Assembly: GCA_024275015.1 (NCBI GenBank) | Contig: JAJRZW010000003.1 | Span: 1 to 45,911 of the forward strand | Direction: 5' to 3' | DNA length: 45,911 nucleotides | Source: Deltaproteobacteria bacterium | GTDB taxonomy: Bacteria; Desulfobacterota; Desulfobulbia; Desulfobulbales; JAJRZW01 | Shown here: piece after piece, positions 8,521 through 18,297 of the stretch | How positions within the stretch are numbered: position 1 is the stretch's first letter | Layout: each line of letters begins with the position of its first letter | Translations under genes and position numbers: made by a program | Notes under the pieces: generated by a model | Seen by the model: only the letters and a program-made list of their open reading frames with translations | What the model was told of the DNA's origin: nothing | Database searches by the model: none

Positions 8521-8847
8521 CTATCCATTAAGCTCGGCAACCTGATCGGTTTCGACACTCTTATAATTACGGTAAACGGCGATAATGATACTCATGCCGA
8601 TGGCCGCCTCGGCTGCGGCGATCCCCATGATAAACAGGGTGAATATCCGCCCGGTAACGGGATCAGGGGCGAGAAAACGACTGAAGGTCATGAAATTAAG
8701 GGCAGCGGCGGCAAGGATCAACTCGCCTGAGATCATCATCCCGATCAAGGTCCGCCGGAGCATCATGCCGTAGATGCCGACCCCGAAAAGCAGGGCGCCA
8801 AGAACAAGATAGCTCTCCATATGATTGGCCAGGGCTAAAAAATTCAT
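8521..8847 (-). CDS. nuoK: Complex I subunit NuoK
   Basis: NuoK is a small three-helix membrane subunit of complex I that contributes conserved glutamates to the proton path. The 108-residue product has normal length. It shows GVYG-type and RRTLIGMMISGELILAAAALNFM segments with the helix-2 glutamate, and AAAEAAIGMSIIIAVYRN with the helix-3 glutamate. Its start overlaps the nuoJ stop by four bases (ATGA). Confidence 0.95.
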   Translation of the reverse strand: MNFLALANHMESYLVLGALLFGVGIYGMMLRRTLIGMMISGELILAAAALNFMTFSRFLAPDPVTGRIFTLFIMGIAAAEAAIGMSIIIAVYRNYKSVETDQVAELNG

Positions 8848-9371
8848 TCCGGATCCCTCCCCTTACGCGCCAGAACCAGGGCGCCGATGATCGCCATTAA
8901 CAGGACAATGGATATAAGCTCAAAAACCATGCTGTAAGTGGTGATAAGGCCGTGGCCGACCTGGATCACACTGCCGTCGTTCAGCCGCGCCGCCGGCGGC
9001 GGCCACATGGTATTGCGGGCAAGAACGATCAAACCGGCGGCAAAAAGAGCACCAAGGGCGGCACTGAATCCGGCCGGGATTGCCGTGGCCCGGGAGCTGG
9101 CCCCCTTCTCCACCCCGGGATCGGCCATCATGATCGCGAAGACAATGGCAACGCAGACGGCACCGACATAAATCAGCATCTCCATCAGGGCAACAAAGGG
9201 GCTGTTAAGGAAATAAAAAATCCCGGCAAGGCCGGTGAAACTCAGGGCCAGCCCGGCCACCGCCCGCGGCAGGCGTACAGTGGATGCGGCAATCAGCGCT
9301 CCGGCAAGGGTTACCGCCGCCAGAAACAGAAAGATCAGGCCGGCAAGACCTTCAGGCGTCATTATCGACAT
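8844..9371 (-). CDS. nuoJ: Complex I subunit NuoJ
   Basis: NuoJ is a five-helix membrane subunit near the quinone-binding arm. The 175-residue product has the family signature region FLNSPFVALMEMLIYVGAVCVAIVFAIMM around residues 54-82. It overlaps the end of nuoI by 20 bases if the first ATG is used; an ATG nine bases downstream (9362) is an equally possible start. It is coupled to nuoK by ATGA. Confidence 0.95.
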   Translation of the reverse strand: MSIMTPEGLAGLIFLFLAAVTLAGALIAASTVRLPRAVAGLALSFTGLAGIFYFLNSPFVALMEMLIYVGAVCVAIVFAIMMADPGVEKGASSRATAIPAGFSAALGALFAAGLIVLARNTMWPPPAARLNDGSVIQVGHGLITTYSMVFELISIVLLMAIIGALVLARKGRDPE

Positions 9372-9819
9372 TGGTCGTCCTCTCCTTCAATCGCGTCAAG
9401 AGATCAAACACATAGGCCTCGCGGCTGGGACCGGCAAGGTTGTATTCTTTGGAAAAGTCAATGGCCCCGAAATTACAACTTTCAACACAGAGACCGCAGA
9501 GACTGCAATGGGTAAAGTCAAGCTGGTACGAGGTAAGAATCTTCTTCTTCGCCCCCTCGGGTTTTTCCCCGCTGAGGGTGATGCAGCCGGAGGGGCAGCC
9601 ACGCTGACACATACCGCAGACCACGCATTTAGGCGCCCCGGTCCCGGGATCAGCGACCAGGTCGATATGGCCGCGGAAACGGGGGGGCATCTTAAGAGTG
9701 GCCCGGGGATACTGCACTGTAACCACCGGATAAAAGAAATATTTGATAGTGATTGCCAGGCCGACAATCAGACTCCAGGTCCCGCCGAACAGGTCTTTGA
9801 AATAGGTACCCATAATCAT
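9352..9819 (-). CDS. nuoI: Complex I iron-sulfur subunit NuoI
   Basis: NuoI carries two [4Fe-4S] clusters (N6a and N6b) in the peripheral arm. From the ATG at 9819 the product has 155 residues. Two ferredoxin motifs are visible: CVVCGMCQRGC with a following Cys (Cys65, 68, 71 and 75) and CSLCGLCVESC (Cys105, 108, 111 and 115). The open frame extends further upstream into nuoH, but the ATG overlapping the nuoH stop (ATGA), with GGAG upstream, fits the family length. An ATG at 9813 would also be acceptable. It is the last link of the electron chain toward N2 in NuoB. Confidence 0.95.
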   Translation of the reverse strand: MIMGTYFKDLFGGTWSLIVGLAITIKYFFYPVVTVQYPRATLKMPPRFRGHIDLVADPGTGAPKCVVCGMCQRGCPSGCITLSGEKPEGAKKKILTSYQLDFTHCSLCGLCVESCNFGAIDFSKEYNLAGPSREAYVFDLLTRLKERTTNVDNDA

Positions 9820-10829
9820 CCGGCTCCGAAAATCAGGGGCATGAGCTTGAGCATCCCCCCGGTTACGAGAAGGTTTAACAGGGAAATGGGAATCAGAACC
9901 TTCCACGACAGGTTGAGCAGACCCCATAAAGTGGTACGGGGATAGGTCCAGCGGATCCACATGATGGTGAAGATGAGGAAATAGACCTTGGCGAGAAACC
10001 ACCACCAGCCCCCGGGAATAAAACTGACCGGACTCTGCCAGCCGCCAAGGAACAGGACCGTGGCCAGGCTCGCGCCGATGACGATATTGGCGTATTCGCC
10101 CATGAAGAACAGACCGAAGCCCATGCCCGAGTACTCGGTATGGAAGCCGGCGATGAGTTCGCTCTCGGCCTCGCCGAGATCAAAGGGGGCGCGGTTGGTC
10201 TCAGCCAGCGAACAGATAAAGAAAACAAGAAAGGCCACCGGCATCAGCGGACTGGCGGTAAAGCGGAAGACATACCATTGACTGATGTCCGGCTGCTGCA
10301 GGACGATTTCGTTCAGGTTCATGGTCCCGGTGATCATGACCATGGTGATGACCGTGATCAGCATCGGAATCTCATAGGCGACGTTCTGCGACACACAGCG
10401 GGCCGCTGAGATAACCGCGTACTTATTGGCCGAACCCCAGCCGCCGAGTAGAAGACCGAGGACATTGACCGAGGCAAAGGCGAAGACCAGCAACAAACCG
10501 ATATTGATCTCACGGGCGACGAGATTTGCGGAAAAGGGGATAACGACAAAACTCATAATCGCCGGGATCAGTACCAGGGCCGGGGCAAGACGAAAGAGAA
10601 CCGGATCGACCTGGGGCGGAACCAGGACCTGCTTGGTCATCAATTTGATCCCGTCGGCAAGCGGCTGTAACAGGCCGAAGGGGCCGACCTCCTTGGGACC
10701 GATACGGCGCTGGATATGGCCGCAGACCTTACGCTCGAGCCAGACAAGATAGGCGGCGTTCAGGGCCGCGAAGATAATCAGACCGGCAAGAAAGGCCAGT
10801 AATCGCAATATTTCCGGGTGCGCGTTCAT
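9816..10829 (-). CDS. nuoH: Complex I subunit NuoH
   Basis: NuoH forms the membrane part of the quinone-binding site, between the peripheral arm and the antiporter subunits. The 337-residue product shows the conserved segments ERKVCGHIQRRIGPKEVGPFG, QPLADGIKLMTKQ, and ETNRAPFDLGEAESELIAGF with the quinone-site acidic residues. The length is normal. It follows nuoD by nine bases and overlaps nuoI by ATGA. Confidence 0.97.
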   Translation of the reverse strand: MNAHPEILRLLAFLAGLIIFAALNAAYLVWLERKVCGHIQRRIGPKEVGPFGLLQPLADGIKLMTKQVLVPPQVDPVLFRLAPALVLIPAIMSFVVIPFSANLVAREINIGLLLVFAFASVNVLGLLLGGWGSANKYAVISAARCVSQNVAYEIPMLITVITMVMITGTMNLNEIVLQQPDISQWYVFRFTASPLMPVAFLVFFICSLAETNRAPFDLGEAESELIAGFHTEYSGMGFGLFFMGEYANIVIGASLATVLFLGGWQSPVSFIPGGWWWFLAKVYFLIFTIMWIRWTYPRTTLWGLLNLSWKVLIPISLLNLLVTGGMLKLMPLIFGAG

Positions 10830-10838
10830 AGAGATCCC

Positions 10839-11957
10839 CTATCGGTCGATTTCCGGAATGACAAGGTCAAGACTTCCCATCAACGCCAGGGCGTCGGCTA
10901 GCAACATCCCCCGGGCCGCCTCGCCGTAAAGCGAAAGGTTGGAAAAAGTCGGCGACCTGAGTTTGAGCCGGTACGGGGTGTTGGTCCCGTCGCTGACCAC
11001 CCGGACCCCGAAGGTACCGCGGGCCGCCTCGACCACGCTGTAATAATCCCCCGGCTTCGGTTTGATGATCTTCGGTACCTTCTCGGCCATTACCGGGCCG
11101 TCGGGGAGGCGATCAAGGGCCTGCTCAACGATCCGCATCGACTGCTCAATCTCGTCCATCCGCACCATGTAACGGGCCATGGAATCGCCATCTTCATATA
11201 CCGGGATATCAAAATCAAACTCGGGATAAACCGAATACGGCTCATTTTTGCGGACATCGTAATTGATACCGCTTCCCCGGGCCACCGGACCGGTGGCCCC
11301 GTAGCGGCGGCACATCCCGGCGCTGATTGGGCCGACGTCTCGCAGCCGCTTGATTATGATGATGTTCTTGGTCACCAGGTTATGGTATTCCGGCATCCGT
11401 TTACGCAACCGCTTGATAAAGGCGCGGGTACCGGGAACAAAATTGTCGTCGATATCGTTATAGACCCCGCCGAAACGAAAATAGCAGAAAGTAAGCCGGG
11501 CGCCGGTGACCGATTCGAGGAGATCAAGGATCATCTCGCGGTCGTCAAAGGCATAAAGCAGAGGAGTAAAACCGCCAAGGTCAAGGACAAAGGCCCCGAA
11601 CCAGAGGAGATGGCTGGCGATGCGGTTCAATTCAACCGTGATCACCCGGAGGTATTCGGCCCGTTCCGGAACCTCGATCCCGGCGGCCCGCTCCACCACC
11701 CGGGCGTAACCGTGGTTATAGGAAAGGGCGCCGAGATAATCGAGACGGCCGGTATTGGGCATGAACTGGGCCCAGGTGCGGTTCTCGCCCATCTTTTCAT
11801 GCATCCGGTGGATATATCCCAGCACCGGCTCGGCGCTGACGATGTATTCGCCGTCCATGAGCAGCTTGACCCGCAGAACCCCATGGGTGGCGGGATGCTG
11901 AGGCCCCAGGTTTAAGACAAAGATCTCCTTGTTCTGACTGAGGGCAAGATCAATCAT
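10839..11957 (-). CDS. nuoD: Complex I 49-kDa subunit NuoD
   Basis: NuoD lines the quinone cavity together with NuoB. The 372-residue product begins with the family pattern NLGPQHPATHGVLR and contains EPVLGYIHRMHEKMGENRTW, LTFCYFRFGGV and the C-terminal SLDLVIPEIDR. The conserved histidine of GPQHPATHG is present. It is a separate gene from nuoC, overlapping it by ATGA, rather than a NuoCD fusion as in E. coli. Confidence 0.97.
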   Translation of the reverse strand: MIDLALSQNKEIFVLNLGPQHPATHGVLRVKLLMDGEYIVSAEPVLGYIHRMHEKMGENRTWAQFMPNTGRLDYLGALSYNHGYARVVERAAGIEVPERAEYLRVITVELNRIASHLLWFGAFVLDLGGFTPLLYAFDDREMILDLLESVTGARLTFCYFRFGGVYNDIDDNFVPGTRAFIKRLRKRMPEYHNLVTKNIIIIKRLRDVGPISAGMCRRYGATGPVARGSGINYDVRKNEPYSVYPEFDFDIPVYEDGDSMARYMVRMDEIEQSMRIVEQALDRLPDGPVMAEKVPKIIKPKPGDYYSVVEAARGTFGVRVVSDGTNTPYRLKLRSPTFSNLSLYGEAARGMLLADALALMGSLDLVIPEIDR

Positions 11958-12505
11958 GTGCTGAAATCCTTCAAAAGGGGATGATAGTCGGCGTCTTCAG
12001 GGAGAATAAAGGGGACGAGGTCGGGGTTGCCGGAAAAAACAATACCGAAAAAATCATGGGTTTCCTTCTCGTGCCAGTCGGCACCGGCAAAGACCTGATG
12101 AATACTGGGGAGTCCGGGATTATCACGGGCGACCCGGCAACGAACCATTACCCGGAAGAGATGATCGTAATGGGTATAGTCGTAAACCACCTCCATTTCC
12201 TCGGTGATCCCGGAGAGATCGGCGGTTTCCGGCTCCGGCGGTTCTTCCTCCGCCTCTTTGGCGGCCTTGACCGCGGCGGCGTTTCTGGCCTTTACCCCGG
12301 CCTCGCGACGGCGGGCCTCCTCGCCGAGCCAGTCAATCCCGGTAATCGCCTCAAGGGTATAGCCGGCGACGTCCATGACCTCGGCGGCGGCAACCACCGC
12401 CTCCGGGGCCACTGTGACCTCAAGATGATACCCCCGAACCGGGTAATCGGCCTCTTTTACCGCCAGGGCGGGAATGGCCTCGAATTGCGCGATCAGGTTT
12501 TCCAT
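11954..12505 (-). CDS. nuoC: Complex I 30-kDa subunit NuoC, with a charged insertion
   Basis: NuoC is a structural subunit of the peripheral arm. The signature WHEKETHDFFGIVFSGNPDL is present near the C-terminus, followed by LPEDADYHPLLKDF. Between ITGIDWLGEE (about residue 60) and EMEVVYDY (about 103) there is an insertion of about 40 residues rich in Ala, Lys, Arg and Glu, which most NuoC proteins lack. It is likely a surface loop or helix. The start ATG lies four bases after the nuoB stop. Confidence 0.93.
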   Translation of the reverse strand: MENLIAQFEAIPALAVKEADYPVRGYHLEVTVAPEAVVAAAEVMDVAGYTLEAITGIDWLGEEARRREAGVKARNAAAVKAAKEAEEEPPEPETADLSGITEEMEVVYDYTHYDHLFRVMVRCRVARDNPGLPSIHQVFAGADWHEKETHDFFGIVFSGNPDLVPFILPEDADYHPLLKDFST

Positions 12506-12508
12506 GTT

Positions 12509-13003
12509 TTACGCCTCCACCCGTGGCCAGCGCCGATTGCCGGTAATCTTTTCTTCAAGCTCAAGGATCCCCTCAATCAGGGCCTCGGGCCGGGGCGGGC
12601 AGCCGGGGATATAGATATCGACCGGGAAAAGCTCGTCAACGCCCTCGACAATGCCATATTGTCCCTTAAAAGAAAAAGGTCCGCCGGAAATGGCGCAATT
12701 ACCCATGGCGATCACCCATTTGGGCTCAGGCATCTGATCGTAGAGGGTCTGCACCGCCGGGGCCATCTTCTTGCTGATGGTACCGGCGACTATCATCACG
12801 TCGCATTGCCGCGGCGAGGGACGGAAGACCTCGGCCCCGAAACGGGCGAGATCAAAACGGGCCGCGCCGGCGGCCATCATCTCAATGGCACAGCAGGCGA
12901 GACCGAAGGTCATCGGCCAGAGGGAATTGGCCCGGCCGATGCCCAGAAGTTTGTCCAGAGGCGCAAAGCGGACTATGGCCTCGGGTATATTTTCTTTCCC
13001 CAC
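12509..13003 (-). CDS. nuoB: Complex I iron-sulfur subunit NuoB
   Basis: NuoB holds cluster N2, the last [4Fe-4S] cluster before quinone. The 164-residue product has the tandem cysteines in [11 protein letters not shown] (Cys37-38), GNCAISGG (Cys103) and PGCPPRPEA (Cys135), the four N2 ligands. Its start overlaps the end of nuoA by 31 bases. Confidence 0.97.
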   Translation of the reverse strand: MGKENIPEAIVRFAPLDKLLGIGRANSLWPMTFGLACCAIEMMAAGAARFDLARFGAEVFRPSPRQCDVMIVAGTISKKMAPAVQTLYDQMPEPKWVIAMGNCAISGGPFSFKGQYGIVEGVDELFPVDIYIPGCPPRPEALIEGILELEEKITGNRRWPRVEA

Positions 13004-13374
13004 TCGAACACTCCCTTTTTCCAGGCATAGACCAATGCCAGCGACAGAATAGCAACAAAAATCACCAGCTCCACCAGATCACGAATGACATATCCCCGGT
13101 TATAGGCCATGGCCACCGGGAATAGAAAGAGGACATCAACATCAAAGGCCAGAAATATCAAGGCGTACAGATAATAGACGATCCCGAAACGGATCCAGGC
13201 GTCACCGATGGGAACCATGCCGCACTCGATCAACTGATCGGTTTTACCGACACGGTTTCTGGTCTTGCGGGGGGCCATGAAGAAGGCGAGAATAAACGGC
13301 CCGAGGGCGAAAAACAGCCCCCCGCCGAAAAAGGCGGCAACGTAAAAAAGATCGAGGAGAGCTTCCTGAGACAC
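12973..13374 (-). CDS. nuoA: Complex I subunit NuoA
   Basis: NuoA is a three-helix membrane subunit; its loop contacts the quinone site. I place the start at the GTG at 13374, preceded by the strong ribosome-binding sequence GGGAGGAG about 6 bases upstream, giving 133 residues, close to the family length. The open frame extends upstream to 13485 but that part looks non-coding. Conserved parts are YECG-like [13 protein letters not shown] and [12 protein letters not shown] with the acidic residues. It is the first gene of the nuo operon. Confidence 0.93.
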   Translation of the reverse strand: MSQEALLDLFYVAAFFGGGLFFALGPFILAFFMAPRKTRNRVGKTDQLIECGMVPIGDAWIRFGIVYYLYALIFLAFDVDVLFLFPVAMAYNRGYVIRDLVELVIFVAILSLALVYAWKKGVFEWGKKIYPRP

Positions 13375-13495
13375 GACAACTCCTCCCAAAGGTTGTCGAA
13401 CCGGAGCGGCCCGAAGGTGTTTGAGTTGACCATCCCGGACAGATTTAATCCCCGCCCATATGCGACGAATTCCCGGGACAAGCAAAACGGTATCA

Positions 13496-13525
13496 TTTTT
13501 AGCGTAATGGCGCGTAAGGTGTCAA
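13496..13525 (-). promoter_or_regulatory. Putative sigma-70 promoter of the nuo operon
   Basis: On the minus strand, TTGACA (13525-13520) and TAAAAA (13501-13496) are separated by 18 bp, about 120 bp upstream of the nuoA GTG. The gap between mpl and nuoA (13375-13624) holds no other gene. The assignment rests on consensus match only. Confidence 0.5.
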
Positions 13526-13624
13526 GTGAATATGAATCACCATTCATAAATTCAGCCACGAAGAACGGCAAGATATGGCGTAATAATACAGAGATAAATT
13601 AAATACTTTTTTCCTGCCTGAATC

Positions 13625-15082
13625 TCACCGTCGGCGCAGCATGGAAAGGATATGAGCGTGAATATCATCAAAGCCGCCGTTGGAGAGGACGGCGATAACA
13701 TCACCGGCGACGGCCCCGGTGCGCAGAAAGGCGACAATTGCCGCTGGCGAATCGAAATAACACGCCGCGATCCCCCGCCGTTTCAGGTCACAGACCAGAT
13801 CAGCGGCGGAAAAAAGCTCATCCGTCGCAATCCCGCGCAGGGGCTCGGGTTCACGGACACAGACAAGATCAGCGGCATCAAAGGCGGCGACAAAGCGCGA
13901 TTGAAAAAGCCGGCGACGGCTGGTATTGCTCCGGGCCTCAAAGACCGCGATCAGCCTCCGGCCGGGGTAATGCTCCCGGAGACCGGCGAGGGTGGCGGCG
14001 ACCGCGGTGGGATGGTGGGCGAAATCATCGATCACCATAATCCCGTTTTCCTCGCCGCGCACCTCCTGACGCCTTTTAACCCCGGCAAAGGCGGCGATCC
14101 CGGCGGCTATTTCCCCGTCATCAAGACCGAGACGGACAAGAAGCACCGCCACCGCCGCGGCGTTGGCGGCATTATAGGCCCCCGGCATCGGCACGGTCAG
14201 GGGAATCTCCCGATCCGGGCCGCAAAGGACAAATGTCATCCCCGCCGGGGTCGGACAAATCCCGGTGATACGCCAGTCCGCCCCGGCCCCGAAACCATAG
14301 GAAATCACCTCGCCGCCGGCCCGGGAGGCAATTTCAACCGCCGCCGCATCATCATGATTAACCACCAGGATTCCGTCCGGAGGAATAATCACCGCCAGGC
14401 GGGAAAAGACGGCCCTGACCGCGGCAAAATCAGCAAAAATATCGGCGTGGTCAAATTCGACACTGGTAAGGATGGCCATTTGCGGCCGGTAATGGGGAAA
14501 CTTCGGCCCCTTGTCAAAAAAGGCGGTGTCGTATTCATCCCCCTCAAGAACCCGGTGGGGACCGGCACCGAGACGATAATTGGCCTCAAAGCCCCTGACG
14601 ATCCCGCCGATCATAAACCCGGGATCAAGACCGGCATGATCAAGGGCTGACGCCAGAATCGAGGCGGTGGTGGTCTTGCCGTGGGTGCCGCAGACCACCA
14701 GGGAAACGGCATCGGCAACAAAGAAATGGCTCAGGGCCGTGGGCATGGAAACAAAGGGGGTTTTCGCCATTGCCAGGGCCAGGACCTCGGGGTTGTCGCG
14801 GCGGATGACATTACCCACCACCACCAGGTCCGGCCCCCAGGCCAGATTGCCGGCGCCATAGCCATCAAAAACCGGAATTTCGCGAGCGCTGAGGAAATCG
14901 CTCACAGGCGGATACGCCCCGGCATCGGAGCCACGGACCTCAATCCCCTGCCCGGAAAGCAGTGCCGCCAACGCCGCCATGGCCGTGCCGCATATCCCCA
15001 TGAGATGAACCCGAGCCACCGTCCCGGGAACATGGTTCAGCCCCGGATCAAGGGGGGTAAAATCAGCGGGGATCAACGTCAC
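13625..15082 (-). CDS. mpl: UDP-N-acetylmuramate:L-alanyl-gamma-D-glutamyl-meso-DAP ligase (Mpl)
   Basis: Mpl attaches recycled murein tripeptide to UDP-MurNAc, a peptidoglycan recycling step in the cytoplasm. The 485-residue product belongs to the Mur ligase family. It has an N-terminal UDP-binding region with HLMGICGTAMAALAALL, the ATP-binding loop CGTHGKTTTA at about 131-140, EGDEYDTAFFDKGPKF, and FAHHPTAVAATL in the C-terminal part. The combination of GICGTAM and EYDTAFFDKGPKF marks Mpl rather than MurC. It overlaps the upstream small gene by ATGA. Confidence 0.93.
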   Translation of the reverse strand: MTLIPADFTPLDPGLNHVPGTVARVHLMGICGTAMAALAALLSGQGIEVRGSDAGAYPPVSDFLSAREIPVFDGYGAGNLAWGPDLVVVGNVIRRDNPEVLALAMAKTPFVSMPTALSHFFVADAVSLVVCGTHGKTTTASILASALDHAGLDPGFMIGGIVRGFEANYRLGAGPHRVLEGDEYDTAFFDKGPKFPHYRPQMAILTSVEFDHADIFADFAAVRAVFSRLAVIIPPDGILVVNHDDAAAVEIASRAGGEVISYGFGAGADWRITGICPTPAGMTFVLCGPDREIPLTVPMPGAYNAANAAAVAVLLVRLGLDDGEIAAGIAAFAGVKRRQEVRGEENGIMVIDDFAHHPTAVAATLAGLREHYPGRRLIAVFEARSNTSRRRLFQSRFVAAFDAADLVCVREPEPLRGIATDELFSAADLVCDLKRRGIAACYFDSPAAIVAFLRTGAVAGDVIAVLSNGGFDDIHAHILSMLRRR

Positions 15083-15261
15083 TTATCGACCCCGGCGGCC
15101 TCACGCACCACCCGGTGAACCTCGATGAAGGTCTCGGAAAAATTGGCCGGAGACAGTCTGCCGACCTCAATGAACTTGACCACCACCTCCTTGGAGACCT
15201 TGAGCACCGTTTCATTGCTTACCCCTTTACCCTTATCGGAAACACTTTTACCGGAAGCCAT
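15079..15261 (-). CDS. Small hypothetical protein coupled to mpl
   Basis: The ATG at 15261 is preceded by a strong site AAGGAGGGG and gives 60 residues. The open frame upstream to 15285 is probably not translated. The product has a lysine-rich start (ASGKSVSDKGKG) and a C-terminal pattern FIEVGRLSPANFSETFIEVHRVVRE that looks like a conserved small helical domain. It overlaps mpl by ATGA, so the two are likely co-expressed. I cannot assign a function. Confidence 0.7.
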   Translation of the reverse strand: MASGKSVSDKGKGVSNETVLKVSKEVVVKFIEVGRLSPANFSETFIEVHRVVREAAGVDK

Positions 15262-15283
15262 ATCCCCTCCTTGGAAATAGTCC

Positions 15284-15336
15284 AAAAAAACAAGAACCCC
15301 CGCGGAAAGAAGGCCAGTTCAGAACCGCGGGAGTTC
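15284..15336 (-). terminator. Terminator or attenuator ahead of the small gene-mpl pair
   Basis: On the minus strand, arms GAACTCCCGCGG and CCGCGGGGGTTC (about 11-12 bp) enclose a 20-nt loop and are followed by TTGTTTTTTT. This is a strong intrinsic terminator just 25 bp upstream of the start at 15261. It either ends readthrough from tRNA-Ala or acts as an attenuator of the mpl operon; no leader peptide is evident. Confidence 0.6.
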
Positions 15337-15387
15337 CGACTTTCAAGAATAACCCTTTCAGCCACTCCCGAAAGATTTTCACCTGTC

Positions 15388-15513
15388 GGTCCGTTGAAAA
15401 ACGGACTGCGCGCGGCTGATGTCCGCGCCGCCGAATTTGTCGATATTGAAAGATCCGGTAAATTCGAGAGGCTGGACGAAACTTATTTCGCCCAACCGGT
15501 TGCTAAATCAGCC
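15388..15513 (+). repeat. Copy B of the 155-bp repeat family (degenerate, right end missing)
   Basis: The left end (GGTCCGTTGAAAAACGGACT) and the middle hairpins are recognisable: GGCTGATGTCCGCGCCGCC, GAATTTGTC..., and GAGAGGCTGGACGAAACTTATTTCGCCCAACC. The right-hand GTTGAAAAAGCC arm is lost. It lies between the mpl leader and the tRNA-Ala terminator. Confidence 0.7.
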
Positions 15514-15537
15514 CCATACGTCCCGGACATTGTCACA

Positions 15538-15575
15538 ACAAAAAACCCGCTTCCTTTATCGGAAAAGCGGGTTGA
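15538..15575 (-). terminator. Intrinsic terminator of tRNA-Ala
   Basis: On the minus strand, AACCCGCTTTTCC and GGAAGCGGGTT arms are followed by a T run (TTTTTTG), 34 bp downstream of the tRNA-Ala 3' end. Confidence 0.8.
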
Positions 15576-15608
15576 GAAAATCACCGATCAGGAACCGGAT
15601 ATGTTTCG

Positions 15609-15684
<76 letters not shown>

Positions 15685-15751
15685 TCTCATTTTATGGAAA
15701 ACATCATTTACAACAGGCGGGGATCAGTGTCAAGTTATTTTGCCGCCGGGT

Positions 15752-15906
15752 TATCAGTCCGTTGAAAAACGGGGTGGTCGCGACGCATGGATGCGCCGCC
15801 GATTTTGCCGGGTTGAAAAGCCCGGTGAAATCGAGAGGTTGGATAAAACAAGTTTTATCCAACCGGCGGTTGAAAAAGCCAGGACGTTTTTTTCAACACT
15901 CTGTTA
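15752..15906 (+). repeat. Copy C of the 155-bp repeat family
   Basis: This is a complete copy of the GC-type variant. Its middle hairpin is GATTTTGCCGGG...CCCGGTGAAATC and the next is GGTTGGATAAAAC/GTTTTATCC with CCAACC. It ends with TTTTTTTCAACACTCTGTTA. It lies upstream of the mreB promoter region. Confidence 0.85.
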
Positions 15907-15942
15907 TCGTCCCTTAATCACCCTTGCGTCGCGGGCCAGCCT

Positions 15943-17110
<1,168 letters not shown>

Positions 17111-17163
17111 ACCCACACCCCGGAGAACAACTTTCCACCTGGTCATATCAAACACTATCCATT

Positions 17164-17226
17164 GATGAAGCCGTAACTCTCCGCTCCGGCTGAAAATGAC
17201 GATTTCCGGGCAACCGGGCGGCGGGG
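17164..17226 (-). repeat. Half copy of the 36631-36820 palindromic repeat
   Basis: TTGATGAAGCCGTAACTCTCCG, the CTCCGGCTGAAAATGACG stretch and the ATTTCCGGGCAACCGGGCGG stretch are the reverse complement of the right half of the element at 36631-36820. Only half an element is present here. It lies in the mreB-mreC gap, which otherwise holds repeat copy D and no gene. Confidence 0.55.
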
Positions 17227-17246
17227 CGTGTGAATTCCGAGAGGAT

Positions 17247-17405
17247 TAACAGTCCGTTAAAAAACGGGTTGGTCGCGGTGCATGGACGCGCCGCCGATTT
17301 TATTTGGTTTGAAAAAAATCAATAAAATCGGGGGGGGTGGTCGGAACTTGTTTTGACCAACCGGGAGTTGAAAAAACCAGGACGGCTTTTTCAACAGTCT
17401 GTTAA
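17247..17405 (+). repeat. Copy D of the 155-bp repeat family
   Basis: This complete copy is flanked by TTAACAGTCCGTT and CAACAGTCTGTTAA, the clearest terminal inverted repeat of the family. Its middle hairpin is the AT variant GATTTTATTTGG/AATAAAATC. The GGTTGG arm is altered (GGGGTGGTC), keeping partial pairing with GACCAACC. Confidence 0.85.
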
Positions 17406-17456
17406 GCGTAAAATCCGCCTCAGCCTCGCCAGAGAACCACAAATCAACCCCTGCCC

Positions 17457-18293
17457 ATGAGAAGAAGAAACCGCCAACGGAGAAAAATCAAGAACCTTGC
17501 GGTCACGATTCTGATTCTGGGGTTCGTCGCCCTGATTACCATGCCTGTCTTCACCCGGAGGGGGGCGGATATTCCCCGAAAAATCACCCTCGAGATCATC
17601 GGCGTCGGCCAGTCGGCGGCAACCGCAGTTATCTCCGGTATAACCGAAACCTGGAACGACTACATAAATCTCCGCGGGGTCAGAGATGAAAACATCCGCC
17701 TGAAAAGGGCATTATCCGACTGCCGCCGGGAGATTGTCGACTTCAGCGAGGCCGCGGCCCTGAACGTCCGTCTCAAAAAGCTTCTTGGCCTTAAGAAAAG
17801 GGTTAAATCCCCCCGGCTGACGGCGCGGATAATCGGCCACGACCCCTCCGACTGGTTCCGGACAATCATCATCGACCGCGGCGAAAATGACGGAATCCGC
17901 AAGGGCATGCCGGTTATCACGGTTGAGGGCATTGTCGGCCAGATTCTATTTGTCTCCTCCGACCGGGCCAAGGTTCTGATGGGTATCGACCCCAACAGCG
18001 CTGTTGACGGACTTATTCAGCACTGCCGGGCCCAGGGCATTATCCGCGGTAACGGCAATAATTACCGTTTCAATTATGTGATGAAAAACCTCGATATCCG
18101 CAACGGTGATCTCATCGTCACCTCGGGCCTGAGCGGAGTCTTTCCCAAAGGAATTCCCGTTGGCCGGGTCACCCGGGTAAACAATACCCCAAGGGGAATG
18201 TTTCAGGAAGTCAAGGTCGCACCGGTGGTCAATTTCAACCAGCTGGAATATGTGATGATCCTGTTGCGGAAAAACCCCTTGACCGAGGATTGA
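17457..18293 (+). CDS. mreC: Rod-shape-determining protein MreC
   Basis: MreC is a bitopic inner-membrane protein whose periplasmic part links MreB to PBP2. The 278-residue product has a basic N-terminus (RRRNRQRRKIK), one membrane segment at about 13-30, a coiled coil at about 70-110 (ENIRLKRALSDCRREIVDF) and the C-terminal beta-domain with VITSGLSGVFPKGIPVGRV-like sequence. It is separated from mreB by 346 bp of repeats, so it may have its own transcript or depend on readthrough. mreD follows after four bases. Confidence 0.95.
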   Translation: MRRRNRQRRKIKNLAVTILILGFVALITMPVFTRRGADIPRKITLEIIGVGQSAATAVISGITETWNDYINLRGVRDENIRLKRALSDCRREIVDFSEAAALNVRLKKLLGLKKRVKSPRLTARIIGHDPSDWFRTIIIDRGENDGIRKGMPVITVEGIVGQILFVSSDRAKVLMGIDPNSAVDGLIQHCRAQGIIRGNGNNYRFNYVMKNLDIRNGDLIVTSGLSGVFPKGIPVGRVTRVNNTPRGMFQEVKVAPVVNFNQLEYVMILLRKNPLTED

Positions 18294-18297
18294 CCCC

